A stretch of 41,206 nucleotides of DNA from positions 1-41,206 of the forward strand of contig ML977069.1 in assembly GCA_010015675.1 (NCBI GenBank), read 5' to 3'. The translations under genes were made by a program, and so were the position numbers. Positions 10,103 through 20,233 of the stretch are shown here, in pieces. Under the pieces are notes generated by a model that did not search any database, was not told where the DNA came from, and saw only the letters and a program-made list of their open reading frames with translations. Within the stretch, counting starts at the first letter, position 1, and each line of letters begins with the position of its first letter. The stretch is from Byssothecium circinans. Lineage: Eukaryota; Ascomycota; Dothideomycetes; Pleosporales; Massarinaceae.

Positions 10103-11512
10103 ATGGCAACCGAAGGCTATCGATCCGTGGCCTACTTCGTCAACTGGGTACATAAGCCATCTTGTCCAAAAACTCCCACCTTGAATCAGTTACTAATTCC
10201 CCGCCCAGGGCATCTACGGCCGCAAATACTTCCCCCAAGAGATCCCCGCCACAAAACTAACCCACATCCTCTACGCCTTCGGCGACAACCGCCCCGACGG
10301 CGAAGTGATCCTCACGGACCCCTGGTCGGACCTGCAAATCCACTACGAAGGCGATTCCTGGAACGACGTGGGCAACAACCTCTACGGCAACCTAAAGCAA
10401 CTCTACCTCCTCAAGAAACAGAACCGCAATCTGAAAGTCCTCTTATCGATCGGGGGCTGGACGTATGCGCACGAGCAGAAGCATTTCGACGCCCCCGCAG
10501 CGACGCCCCAGGGCCGCAAGAAATTTGCGCAGAGCTGTGTGAAACTGATCAAGGATGTGGGCTTCGACGGCATCGATATCGATTGGGAGTATCCGAGGGA
10601 TCCCGAACAGGGCCAGCAATTGCTGGCATTGTTGAAGGAGATTAGGGCTGCGATGGATAAGTATGCTGATGAGCTTGCTGCGAAGAGTGCGGGGCAGCGG
10701 CCGCATTTTGAACTCTCGATTGCCGCGCCGGCGGGGGAGGAGAATTATAAGAATATGCCGTTGGGAGCTATAGCTCAGGTACTTGACTTTGTTAATCTCA
10801 TGGTAAGCTATTTCACTTTCCCCGTTTCTTCTCTCCTTCCCTCGGTATTTTGTAAGTAAGAAGTGCTAACAACGAGTAGGCCTACGACTACTCCGGCTCC
10901 TGGGACCAACAAGCCGGCCACCAAGCTAACCTCTACTACTCCGCCAGCTGCCCTACCTGCACGCCCTTCAACACAAAATCCGTCATCGACGTCTACCTCA
11001 CGCAAGGCGTCCCTGCCTCCAAGCTCGTCATGGGAATGCCCCTCTACGGCCGCGGATTCAACAACACAGACGGCCTCGGAAAACCCTACCAAGGCGTCGG
11101 CGAAGGCTCCTGGGAACAAGGTGTCTGGGACTACAAAGCCCTCCCTCGACCCGGCGCGCAGGAGCACTTTGACGTGGAAGCTGGAGCGAGTTACTCGTAC
11201 GATAATAGTTCGAGGACGTTGGTTACTTATGATAATTTGAATATGGCCAAGGTGAAGGCAGAGTACATTAGGCATAATCGGTTGGGCGGCGCCATGTGGT
11301 GGGAACTTTCGGGTGATAGACAGGACCAAGGGAGTCTGGTGGCGACTGTAAGTACTTGGTTTGCTGGCGGCGGATGAGATGACGCTTACGAGATGTAGGT
11401 TGCGGATGCACTTGGCGGCTCCGGTGGCTCGCAGTTGGAGCACAAATCCAATTGGCTCTTATACCCGGACTCCCAGTACGACAACTTGAAGGCTGGCTTT
11501 CCAAACAACTGA
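10103..11512 (+). CDS. family 18 chitinase
   Basis: Four exons (10103-10147, 10209-10802, 10880-11347, 11399-11512), all joined in phase, encode 406 residues. It is a glycoside hydrolase 18 TIM barrel that cleaves beta-1,4 linkages of chitin by substrate-assisted catalysis. Visible: strand 1 VAYFVNWGIYGRKY, strand 3 LKVLLSIGGW, the catalytic motif DGIDIDWEYP with its terminal acid Glu, strand 6 after AYDYSGSW, MGMPLYGRGF, and GAMWWELSGD at the end of the barrel. From the chosen ATG there is no signal peptide, as in the cytosolic fungal chitinases used in autolysis and recycling (ChiB type). A Thr/Pro-rich open stretch upstream (see 9402-10102) could make the real protein longer. Each intron has GT-AG ends. 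It is convergent with the CCT gene. Confidence 0.93.
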
Positions 11513-11818
11513 TGTGGACGTATTAACATGGGAGCAGCGGGTGGATATGGGAATCTAGCAATGGGCTTCTGCGTTTAATTTTGCATGGGAGAGAGCTTAG
11601 TGAAAGAAGGGTTACTAAAGCCATTCGATTTTGGTGTACCGACATCTTCCATATGAAGCGAGTTAGTAGCAATCGCAAATAACAAAACCCCACATATCAT
11701 GACGCTGGATTTCGTACAAGTGTTCATGTTTTTATTAAATGTCTGAGCTGTCTGAGCTGTGTCGACACTGACGCTGCACGCGTTGGTATAGTGGTATACA
11801 TGAACTCTGCATTCAACT
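11513..11818. other. convergent 3' region
   Basis: About 300 bases between the 3' ends of the chitinase (plus) and the CCT gene (minus). They should contain both 3' UTRs. A 9-bp unit CTGAGCTGT is duplicated at 11743-11760. No gene is seen. Confidence 0.5.
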
Positions 11819-13620
11819 TTACCGCCTAGGCATGCCTCGTCCACGCCCCCTCATACCGAGCGCCCGCTGCGCCGCACCCGGCGGCAGCTGCTTGTTTGGT
11901 GCTTGAGGTCCGGCCGACTCTTGGTTCTCTGCACGGGCATTAGCGACTGAATCTCAGGTATATGAAGCTGGAAAACATACTTATCGTCTCGTCCACACTC
12001 AATATCAAACACGCCGCCTCGGTCGCAGCTTGCAGAGCATTGATCTTGACCAGGCTAGGCTCCCACACGAACTTCTCCATGTTGTTCGCGATGCTGTCGT
12101 GCATGAAGTCGACGCCCGCCCAGATGTTGCCCCGCTTGTGTTCCACTCGCAGGCGGTTGAGGATGTCGGTCGCGTCAATACCGGCATTGTCGCACAGTTG
12201 CCTGGGTATTACCTCTAGGGCTTTGGCAAATGCCTTGATGATGGGTTGTTGCTTGTTGCGCACGTCCTTGTCGGCATAGGCATGGAGATAGGCCGAGATT
12301 TCCATCTCGCATGCTCCACCGCCTGCAACGATGCTCCTGTTCTTGATGGCACGCTTGACAATCATAATGGCGTCGTGAAGACTTCGCTCGACTTCGGCGA
12401 TGAATTGCTCGGCACCGCCACGGAGCACCAGCGTGCACGTCTTCGCCTCTGGGCAGCCCTCGAAGAAGTTGAATCGTTCGCCGCCGATTTGTCGCTCCTC
12501 GAACTTTGCGCAGGTTCCAAGATGTTTCGGCTGGATGTCTGAGCAGGTGGATTGCACACTGGCGCCCGTCGCTCGGCACACGCGGTCCAGATCGTCTGTC
12601 GCAACTCGTCCAGCGCAGAACACGTTGCGGTCCGCAAAATACTGTGTCGCTAGATCGCCAATGGGGAGCTTGCTGAGCACAACCTGTGCGCCCGTTTTGT
12701 GTAGGGCCTCCATTTTGTTGAAGATGATCTGCCATTCCGCATCCACAATCGCCTGATATTCCGACACCTGCTCCACGCGCACCTCGGCATTGTCTTTCTC
12801 GCTCTTGAGTTCCAATTCCACGTTCAGACAGACGATCTTGGGGTTGGCGAAGGACTTGGGCTGCTGCTCGAACCCGGCGTATGAGAAAGTCTTCTTAAAG
12901 GCGACACCGTTGACGAAGAGCGAATCTTGTAGTGCGCCACCGGTAATCTTTTTGACGCCGATGAGCCTCTCGTTGATGTCCTCTTGGTCCAACGACAGCA
13001 CGGCGTCCACCACCATCTTTGTGAAGAAGTCGGCGTTGCGGTGAATCAGCTTGCTGCTCATGGCCGTCGCGGCCAGCTTCTGGAGTGTGTCGCGCTGGCT
13101 GCCCTCGGCTGTGTCCACTGCAATCTCCATGACCTTGTTGACGGCGAGGTGCGATGCTCTCCGCAGGCCCTTGATGATGGTCTGGCTGCTGACGCCCTGC
13201 TCCACGTAGTCCTTGATCTCCTTCAGTATCTCTCCGGCCAGCACAACCACAGATGTGGTGCCGTCGCCCACTTCGGCGTCTTGCGAGCGGGCAATGTCGG
13301 TGAGGATGCGGGCGGCCGGGTGGACAATGTCGAGGAGCTTCATGACGGTGGCGCCATCATTGGTGATTGTCTGCCTGCCGTTCTCGTCCACCATCAGCAG
13401 GTCGCCGCCATACGGGCCGAGGGTGCCTTTTATCGTTGACTGGACGGCGAGGCAGGCGTCGATATTCGAGAGTACCTGACCACGGCCTTGCGACTGGTCG
13501 GTGCCTGCATTTTTATCAGTACAATCCTTAATATGCCCTTGTTTACATAGCAATATCAAGCTCGGATGTCGCACCTTCTCGCAGCACAACAATCGTCGGG
13601 GTCTGTCCGCCGAACGACAT
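11819..13620 (-). CDS. CCT7: chaperonin CCT/TRiC subunit eta
   Basis: Three exons (13620-13575, 13504-11981, 11928-11819), introns of 70 and 52 nt, 559 residues. It is one of eight subunits of the cytosolic ring chaperonin that folds actin, tubulin and many WD-repeat proteins. Eta-type features: N-terminus [16 protein letters not shown], then [17 protein letters not shown], the nucleotide motif [31 protein letters not shown], the catalytic [13 protein letters not shown], and the late glycine motif [11 protein letters not shown]. The C-terminus [18 protein letters not shown] is typical of fungal eta chains. For the last intron I chose the acceptor at 11929 over a nearer one because it gives a 52-nt intron with a branch-like GCTAAT and restores the conserved DETIKN. 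A housekeeping gene with no sign of damage. Confidence 0.95.
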
Positions 13621-14124
13621 GGTGAAGCTTTGGGTATCGAAGAAACTGCCAAGTGCGCCGAAACAGCAAGATACAGATAGAGTGAAGCTGTAAAGGGCGT
13701 AAAGGGCGTGATTCCGTGCTGTTTCAGTGTCCGGGAAGCTCGATGCTCCCCGCCAGGCGCCAATCGCGTCGAGAAATTTGGAGGTCGCGCTCGGACCAGC
13801 TCCGGCCAGTTGTTCCGCGCCGATACCCTAGAGCCGTGAGCCGTGAGCCGTCCAGCGTGCTTCTAGCCTTCCAGTAGCCTTCTACCATGCTTCCGTGCCA
13901 TTCTTCGCCCCAAATCTCGCTTTCCCACTATCCTTGATGCTCTTTCGCCGTCCGGTCAGCGCTTCGTCTGCAGTCCGCGACCCTCCTTCGCCCGCTGTCT
14001 AATGATATATTGCGCCTCCGCCTTGTCTCGTGACCTTGCTGTCGCCCAGGCTCCCACAACTCGCTCATTGGCCTTGTAGTTGCTTTCCGTAGCATCCGTG
14101 TCTGCCATTTATAAATATCTAGAC
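13621..14124. other. divergent promoter region
   Basis: Some 500 bases separate the divergent CCT eta gene and the F-box-like gene. GAGCCGT is repeated three times without a gap at 13831-13851. Pyrimidine-rich stretches precede the plus-strand start. No gene is seen. Confidence 0.5.
13831..13851. repeat. 7-bp unit in three tandem copies
   Basis: GAGCCGT repeats three times head to tail, about 210 bases upstream of the CCT eta start codon. It could be a bound element or simple slippage; the sequence does not decide. Confidence 0.8.
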
Positions 14125-14765
14125 ATGCCGACCAAGACGTCCTCGAAAAAGGTAAGCCATCTGTTCTTTATGGATGAAACATGCACTCAGTTTCGCGACA
14201 GCTCACGCCCACACCTATGGATCCCGCATCCAGTGACATCTATCTACAAAGAAGAGGGGGGTCGCGTCAATCAGTCGTGAAGCAGCTCTCCATTCCCGAG
14301 ACAATAACTGCCCTGGACAACTATCCGCCATTATTGCGCATACCCTCGGAGATACGCCGCGAAATCTTCAGATATGTTCTTCCGTCGTCAACGAAGCGAT
14401 TCCTGCTCTATACCGACTGCGAATCCACCGCAATCAGCAAAAAGTGGAACAAGAAATGCCGCCCACATCCCGACACCTTGACCCTCGACATCTTGCGCGC
14501 GAACCGCCTCATCTACCACGAATGCCTTTCCATTCTCTACTCAGAAAACCTCTTCCACTTCTATGCCTTCAACTACCTACCCGTTCTCGACTTCATACGA
14601 CACCTCAGTCCTGAGGCCAAGAGTTTAGTGAGGAAGGTCCGGCTGACACCCCTATCGGATAATCAAGACGAGCAACCAGCAAACCACAACGCCTTCTGCA
14701 CTGTTATACACGACTCTTTACCAGGTCTGAGCGAGCTGCAAGCCGATCCTCTAGTTTTCTTCTGA
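14125..14765 (+). CDS. F-box-like (2EXR/DUF7730-type) protein
   Basis: The proposed model has a 27-base first exon (MPTKTSSKK), a 50-nt intron (14152-14201) and a second exon to 14765, 196 residues. The core PPLLRIPSEIRREIFRYVL is the short F-box-like helix pair found in a large fungal family of mostly uncharacterised proteins. It is followed by the family's ILRANRLIYHECLSILYSEN and FIRHLSPEAKSLVRKVRL stretches. Members are thought to be adaptor-like or nuclear; no substrate is known. The splice acceptor was chosen because it rejoins exon 1 in phase; starting at ATG 14218 without splicing is the alternative. It is slightly shorter than many relatives. Divergent from CCT eta. Confidence 0.7.
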
Positions 14766-15816
14766 TCGCAGCTTTGGGCGTGTCACTACCCATTGTCCCT
14801 ACACGTCAGATAGCACGCTGTTTTCCTTTTTTTTGCGCGCATATTTGGCAATTACGCTTCGGGGACTTTGCATTCGCATGCGCATGGATGTTTGTACCCG
14901 ATTGGTGACGGGGCTCATGGTAGAGATTATCGAACTCGGGGTTGGGGAGAGAAATGTTGTTTTATGCAGGTTAGGCTGGGAAGTGGATCACGGACAGGGA
15001 TTATACAGCAGGGATTCTCAGGCGACTTCGTTGCGATCGACATCCGGGCCGCGGTGTTTGGCTTCCACCTTTTACCCTTCTTTGCTTCAGGTGAAGGAAT
15101 CCGATGCAATAGCGGACCTCGGGCGCTTGAATTGGCTGTGTAGGTGGTCCTGGCTTGGTTTTCTCTTCTAGACTCATAGATGTTGTACATGTCTACGCAG
15201 ATACGCTATATATCCATTTCTGAGCTGCTCACCATCTGTTTCGCCTGAATGAAAGTACGCTTACGGTTGTACGATATGCAGTCAGCAGGTATGTTTCGTT
15301 GTTCGATCGCTTGTGCAGAGTTGAGTTCTGGAAGGAACCGAAGGACCCCCGACAATCGGTGCTGACACATGTTCAGTGAAATTATGAGGGTACTCACCCC
15401 TTCGCTGAACAGCGCATGCACGTCATTGATCAATTTATCGAACATGATCTCCCGACAACGGAGTACCCAGCATCACCAATTTGTATTCAGATGGTAGAGT
15501 GCCACGCTGGGCAATATGTTTTCCTACACTGTTAAGACGTTGTACCAAAACAGTACCGCGAAGGGCTTCCGATATCCACACTGTACAGTACACTGTAGCC
15601 AGTGCAAAACACGGCACTCCGGTTCTGCACAATACAGTAAAAATGTGTGTCTATAGATATATTGTGGATCGTTGTGACTAAGGAATGTTCATCTACCACC
15701 TCCCTCTACAGTACCGCAACACAACTTGCTATTGCCATCAAAATCTCCAAATCTCCAACTGGATTCTTATTACTATTCTCGACAATAACAAGACGGAGGG
15801 AAAGCCCTTGTGCATC
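14766..15816. other. intergenic, about 1 kb
   Basis: This holds the 3' UTR of the F-box-like gene and the promoter of paralog B. Overlapping plus-strand frames at 14833-15171 and a short minus frame at 15206-15445 are compositionally unconvincing. A palindromic patch (CTGTACAGTACACTGTA, about 15580-15596) and several AACAGTACC-like words lie at 15530-15640; they may be a relic of a repeat but nothing identifiable remains. Confidence 0.4.
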
Positions 15817-16344
15817 ATGTCTTGCGCCAAAGACGTTTACCAAACCACACCCTATAACAGTCTCTCACAGTTCTCCACCACCCTCCTCATCAGGGTCGTT
15901 CGGGACCTTCAAAAACAAATTTTCCTCTTCAACGCCACGGCGCGTGACTTTTCCACCTCTTACACCACCCTAGCCACCTCCACCTCACTCCCACAAGCTG
16001 AGGCCGCGGAGATGGAGTGTTTGGAACGCATCAGTCGGGCCGAGACGCTACTTGATGACTTCAGACATGTCTTGGAGCAGGTTGATGTCGATTTACTTGT
16101 GAAACTGTATCGGAATCAGACTCAGATGTGTGTGGATAGGGAGAAATATACGGAGAAGGTTACTGCGGACCAGATTCGGGGCCTGGTTGAGGCCGAGTGT
16201 CAGTGGTTTTGGGAATGGTATGAGGTTGTGGGAAGGGGGTTTGGGGTGGATGAGAGGAGGGCGGATGTTTGGAGGTGTGTGGAGTGGAAGAGTGACGAGT
16301 TTAGGGGGACTGCGGATGAGGAGGAGGAGGAGGAAGTAGAGTAA
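15817..16344 (+). CDS. small helical protein, array family member B
   Basis: Single exon of 175 residues starting MSC, the same first three residues as C and D, which decides this ATG over the upstream one in the frame. The family signature is clear: P59-Q-A-E-A ... C68, V91-D-x-L, then D118-Q-I-R-G-L-V-E and a Trp-rich helix ending E-R-R-A-D-V, closely matching A. The segment IFLFNATARDF matches IIPFDTAVSGY of A and IYILFNEGSRR of E. The C-terminus is a run of glutamates. No signal peptide or membrane segment. It heads a same-strand row of five related units over 5.8 kb. I recognise no known domain; a soluble, mostly helical protein is the only structural inference. Confidence 0.72.
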   Translation: MSCAKDVYQTTPYNSLSQFSTTLLIRVVRDLQKQIFLFNATARDFSTSYTTLATSTSLPQAEAAEMECLERISRAETLLDDFRHVLEQVDVDLLVKLYRNQTQMCVDREKYTEKVTADQIRGLVEAECQWFWEWYEVVGRGFGVDERRADVWRCVEWKSDEFRGTADEEEEEEVE

Positions 16345-16724
16345 GAGGGTATTTTTTTGTTTTGACGTTGAGAGCATGAAATGGAGGATTTCGAGTTGAA
16401 GGATAAATTTGTTGACTATAATTGTTCATTCAGCTAGTTAGATGGCCTCCCACAGACTCTTCCTCATCATCATCTGGTGCTCTTGCAATTCTCTATGAGA
16501 TTACCACATAGCTTTGCATTGTTTTGGTTATTCCATTCACATTGTGTGGAGATGAATAAAGACTTAACATCCTCCCTTCATCAGCATTGTGTATTCATAA
16601 TGTCAGCCGTTTTAAGATGTTATCCACCTCGCCCACGAGGAAAGATCCACAAACTATCCTCTATCCAACGCGCAGTGCGCACAGATTTACCTCAAGCCTT
16701 ATCCAACAATCGTCCAAATTCACC
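16345..16724. other. spacer between array members B and C
   Basis: About 380 bases with the end of B and the promoter of C. The ORF of C extends upstream of its MSC start (to 16587), but that stretch has no family resemblance and is probably leader. No repeat shared with the other spacers was obvious. Confidence 0.4.
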
Positions 16725-17168
16725 ATGTCCTGCATAATCTCAAACCCCAGCGCTTGCTCAAACAGCCTCACCGATTTCGTCAACGAACTCGCCCAATCCC
16801 TCCACACCGCTTTCATCTCCTACGACGCCGACCTCCGCTCCACACTCTCCAAGAAACACACGTCTAAACGGAACCTCATCGCCGCCAAAACGCTGCCAGC
16901 TCTCGAAGGCGCCGCAATCGAACTCTGTGAGCATCTCGATAAGCTGGAAAAAACGCTCGGAGAGATGCAGGAGCTCGTTGACCAGTTCCCTAACGTTGAC
17001 GCTTTAGTGGAGATGGTTAAGGTGACGCCGCGCGGCATGTTGGTGAGGGAGGAGCAGATTCGTGGTGTCGTGGGGAGAGTGCTGGATGCCTATGCGAATT
17101 GTACGGAGCAGCGGAAGAGGAGGTGTATGGTGGAGGGAGATCGGAAATCGATTAGAGAGTGTTTTTAG
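16725..17168 (+). CDS. small helical protein, array family member C, probably truncated by a stop
   Basis: It starts MSC and reads 147 residues to TAG at 17166-17168. Signature: P58-A-L-E-G ... C68, then N90-V-D-A-L, then E110-Q-I-R-G-V-V. The E-Q-I-R-G pair matches D-Q-I-R-G of B and E-Q-L-E-G of A. After the TAG the same frame remains open for a further 40 codons to TGA at 17289-17291, and these codons encode a strongly charged helix typical of the family's C-terminal part. So the stop looks like a recent nonsense mutation, or a leaky stop. Without the tail the protein ends in the middle of a basic helix. No known function. Confidence 0.6.
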   Translation: MSCIISNPSACSNSLTDFVNELAQSLHTAFISYDADLRSTLSKKHTSKRNLIAAKTLPALEGAAIELCEHLDKLEKTLGEMQELVDQFPNVDALVEMVKVTPRGMLVREEQIRGVVGRVLDAYANCTEQRKRRCMVEGDRKSIRECF

Positions 17169-17291
17169 AGACGGAAGGAGGAGATTGCGGAGTATTTTAG
17201 GAGGGAGAAGGAGAGGGCTGAGGACATTAAGTTCCAGTGCATGTGGGATGAACATGAGCATTATAGTTCATTGGAAAAAGAGTCAGATTGA
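17169..17291 (+). other. in-frame coding-like tail beyond the stop of member C
   Basis: Forty sense codons follow the TAG without a frame break and end in TGA. They give a Glu/Lys/Arg-rich helix (EEIAEYFRREKERAED) that continues the helix cut by the stop. Codon pattern and charge make it look like former or conditionally read coding sequence. Confidence 0.5.
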
Positions 17292-17834
17292 TCCGTAGGC
17301 ATACAATACATTTATAGAAACGGCCCTTAATCTCGTTATATTCTGTAGTTTTAGAGTCGTTGTTAATGGTGCCTTGTAGGTAAACACGTCTTACCTGCAT
17401 GCATGAGACATTTTACTGTAAACCTTACGTTTGACCCTATTCAAGGTACGGTGAAATTTGGAAGGTTGACTTCATTGGGCTCTGTAAGCACACTTGGAGC
17501 CAAATTTTGGTCATTATAGACATGACTTATTATTATGTTATTGCACGACTTCTGCGAATTCTGAGCAGATTGGATACAATGTCTCCGATTCCTCTACCGA
17601 AGTTACAGACGCACTGTGTATATACGAGGTCATATTACGACGATATTGTATACTCATAATCCCCCTTCACAATGCCATTGTAAAGCAAATCATACCCGCG
17701 GCGTTGTTTTATATAAATCCAGCCGTCATGACCTGTTGTAGCCTGAAACTCAATTTAACACTTGAAACTCAATTTAACAGAGACACATAACTTACTACAA
17801 ACCTAAAGAAACGAGAAGTAAGTAGACTGCGATA
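17292..17834 (+). promoter_or_regulatory. upstream region of array member D
   Basis: AT-rich spacer of about 540 bases. TATATAAA at 17710-17717 lies 118 bases before the ATG of D and is the clearest TATA box in the array. Between it and the ATG is a 17-bp direct repeat (separate entry). No gene is seen. Confidence 0.5.
17744..17779. repeat. 17-bp direct repeat in the leader of member D
   Basis: TGAAACTCAATTTAACA occurs at 17744-17760 and again at 17763-17779, perfect and two bases apart (19-bp period). It sits between the TATA box and the start codon of D, so probably in the 5' UTR. Confidence 0.85.
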
Positions 17835-18776
17835 ATGTCTTGCGAACGAGCTAAACCGCTATCGACCTCCAACGACCTTACTACTATTTCCGCCGACCTC
17901 CTAAACCCCGTTCGGGATGAAGTCGTCAGTCGGAGAAACAAGATGGTTGAAATTCTCCGAAATCTCGACCAGGAATACTATAAGCTGGACGAGGCGCAAT
18001 CAGCTCCTGCACTCGAGGCCCAAGCAATAGTCTGCAGTGAGATGATCGACGAAATCAAGACGCTGTTCAACGAGATGGGTACCATGGTGAACCAGCTCGA
18101 CGTGGACAGTTTGGCAACAGCGGCTCTGCAGCTCCCTGAGCTCAAGAATGTAGTCAAGGCGATCGTGCAGGAGCTGTTCACGAAGTTCGTCGATGATCAG
18201 CGACGTTGGCTCACAGAATTCGAGCGCTCGGATGATTCCATTACATACCTCGAGCAGGACCTGCGGGAATGCGCGCACGAAAACCGTGAACGCTTCTGTT
18301 CCCACAGAGCCCCCCCTGAACTACCGGAACTGGATCTCTACCTGCTTGTTAAGCCCTGGCTTCCAATAGGTGAGATGCACGAAAGTCTTGAAATGGTTAC
18401 GGTGATTGACGGATATGAAGATGCTTTCAACGCCGCTCAAACTCCCGCTGAGGCCCGGTCCGCATTCTTCGATCTGGTGGAACAGACTTATACCGCTCTT
18501 TCTGCGGTACAAAGACTGGCGGAAGAGTTTAACATTGACAAGAAAACTCTATCTGACATTGTCGGGACTTATAAGCGGCGGCTGGACGTCGACTGCTATT
18601 ACTGCGAAAGGCGCTTTCGAAAGAGTGTCTTGGTTCGGTATCGTGAGTGCCGGGACTTTGTGGAATCCTGCGCCCGGCACTATGTGATACTGCTGAAGGA
18701 AGCGACGGACCGTATGGAAGCTTGGGGCAGCAGTCCACCCTTAGATAACGGGGATGATGCGGCTGGTCCTTTGTAG
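17835..18776 (+). CDS. two-domain helical protein, array family member D
   Basis: Intact single exon, 313 residues, starting MSC. The family domain occurs twice: first at about 15-130 (P59-A-L-E-A ... C67, L88-D-V-D-S-L) and again at about 180-290 (P204-A-E-A, F232-N-I-D-x-x-x-L). Each copy is followed by a basic/aromatic helix; the second also carries a C-Y-Y-C pair near 254-257. The protein is all helix by eye, soluble, without signal peptide or membrane segment. It is the largest and best preserved member and the closest match to pseudogene F downstream. The TATA box and direct repeat upstream suggest real transcription. No known domain or function is recognised. Confidence 0.78.
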   Translation: MSCERAKPLSTSNDLTTISADLLNPVRDEVVSRRNKMVEILRNLDQEYYKLDEAQSAPALEAQAIVCSEMIDEIKTLFNEMGTMVNQLDVDSLATAALQLPELKNVVKAIVQELFTKFVDDQRRWLTEFERSDDSITYLEQDLRECAHENRERFCSHRAPPELPELDLYLLVKPWLPIGEMHESLEMVTVIDGYEDAFNAAQTPAEARSAFFDLVEQTYTALSAVQRLAEEFNIDKKTLSDIVGTYKRRLDVDCYYCERRFRKSVLVRYRECRDFVESCARHYVILLKEATDRMEAWGSSPPLDNGDDAAGPL

Positions 18777-19315
18777 GTAGAAAGTTGAGGAGCCCTATGG
18801 GAGGCGAGTCTCTTGGCGGGCCAATTTGAGACCTCTTTCCTATATATGCTTTTGTAGCTAAAGCTCAGTTTGTTTCTCTTTTCTGTGGGAGTAGTGACGT
18901 GAAAACTAACTTTAAAGCACGGAAACCAAAGCCGCTGACAAGAATATAACATATTGATATTTGAACCCTGTATGCTTATGCCTTCTTCCCAAACTGTGCC
19001 ATCTTCTTTTGAAGGCGTGTAACACTTCTGACGTGTACAGCGACCCTTCTTACTCTTTGCGCATTGTACGTGGACATATTTGTCAGACCTTCCGTCCCAT
19101 ATAGCCATGTAAACTTTGCGTGTTGTCACCATAATCGTCGTCGCTCGCTGTGTACCCCGCCTTCGTCACTGATCTATTTAAGCTCTCTGATTACTCACAG
19201 TGCAATCACGCCAACCATCAACGGTGCCCAAAATCACTAGGGCGTTTAACGCGCGCTCAATTTATTAAAAGAATTCCCCACTCTACAACCAAAGACTCGC
19301 AACATATGTAACATA
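18777..19315. other. spacer between array members D and F
   Basis: About 540 bases. A minus-strand frame (18680-19132) overlaps this stretch and the end of D; its first 60 residues are Lys/Cys-rich and not absurd, but nothing supports it as a gene. Otherwise promoter-like AT-rich sequence before F. No repeat is seen. Confidence 0.4.
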
Positions 19316-20233
19316 ATGTTTTGTTCGGGAGAGGATCAAGATCCATTTCGAGATCTCAATGCATCCGGCAAGTTTTCTCTCAAGATACTCACGGCCATCC
19401 GGACAGTTTACTAAACGACACAAAAAACTGCAGGCCATGCACATGAACGACCAGACTTACCCCAAGGCCATAACCAACATTGGACGGGCATGGACGCTTC
19501 CGAACCTCGAAGCCGCCGAGATCATTTGCCGTGATTCCTCAACCAGGTCGAAACACTACAGTCCGAGATGCAGTCCATCGTCGACGATGTAGTCGTGGAT
19601 ACTCTGCTTCAGCATGCATTGCAGGTCCCGGAAGCCGCGGAAAGGGGCGAGCAATTTCTCCGCCAAAACAGTAACGCTACAGCCGCAAAGTCTACTGCCA
19701 TAGTCCGCGACTGGAAGACTCGACTTATTCCGGTAGATCAACTACGGCAGGAGTTGGCCTGGTTTGTAGAGGCTAGGCGAAGTGACATTGCTAAAACATG
19801 GGAATTGCAGCACAAATAACTGATTCGCTATCTCGCCATGTATCTGCACGAACCGTATCGTGCCAACATCCATAGCACCGTGCAGAAGGTAGAACTCTCC
19901 ATGAGAACTCTTCTTGTCCGCTCTCAGGTCATGGAAGAAGCTCAAAAGTCGCACGACTTGCTAATGGTGCAGATCAGCCATGCGGAACTTTGCGTCAATG
20001 AATATCTCGGGCTACTTGAGCCAGACGACAATACATTTGGGGACATTACCAGGGCTGTTATCAGCAATGCTTCCACTATCCCTTTCACAGAAGATTTCGT
20101 GCAAAAGCGCCTGCGTGAGTTGCTGGTGGAGGAGCGCCGACGGGTTGAGGCTTGCTTTGATGCTGAAGAGAAGCGCAAGATCGTGGCGGGATATCTGAAA
20201 ACGAATAGCTCTTCCGTAGAGCGATCTGCCTGA
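19316..20233 (+). pseudogene. array family member F, two-domain paralog of D, broken
   Basis: Reading from ATG at 19316 (MFC, compare MSC), a stop is met at 19412. The related sequence continues in the next frame over about 19400-19533 with the signature LPNLEAAEIIC, returns to the first frame near 19534 (FLNQVETLQSEMQSIVDDVV, matching D's IDEIKTLFNEMGTMVNQLDV), meets an in-frame TAA at 19817-19819, and then stays open to 20233 with a second domain copy (VMEEAQKSHDLL ... VQKRLRELLVEERR). Total span is about 306 codons against 313 in D. So there is one +1 and one -1 shift that compensate, plus one nonsense codon. The alignment with D across all segments makes this a degenerate duplicate rather than three genes. 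The 131-codon downstream frame (19838-20233) could still be expressed alone. Confidence 0.7.

Noticed and set aside
11947..11980. 34-nt version of the last CCT eta intron
   Set aside because: Too short for a fungal spliceosomal intron and gives ETII; the acceptor at 11929 gives 52 nt and the conserved ETIKN.
14833..15190. Overlapping plus and minus frames after the F-box-like gene
   Set aside because: Mutually overlapping, no motif, and positioned where a 3' UTR is expected.
15560..15620. Palindromic CTGTACAGTACACTGTA patch as a possible element end
   Set aside because: No matching second end, target duplication or coding remnant was found nearby.
18680..19132. 150-codon minus-strand frame, Lys/Cys-rich at its start
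   Set aside because: It overlaps the end of array member D antisense, has no signal peptide or known motif, and its second half is low quality. Not enough to call.
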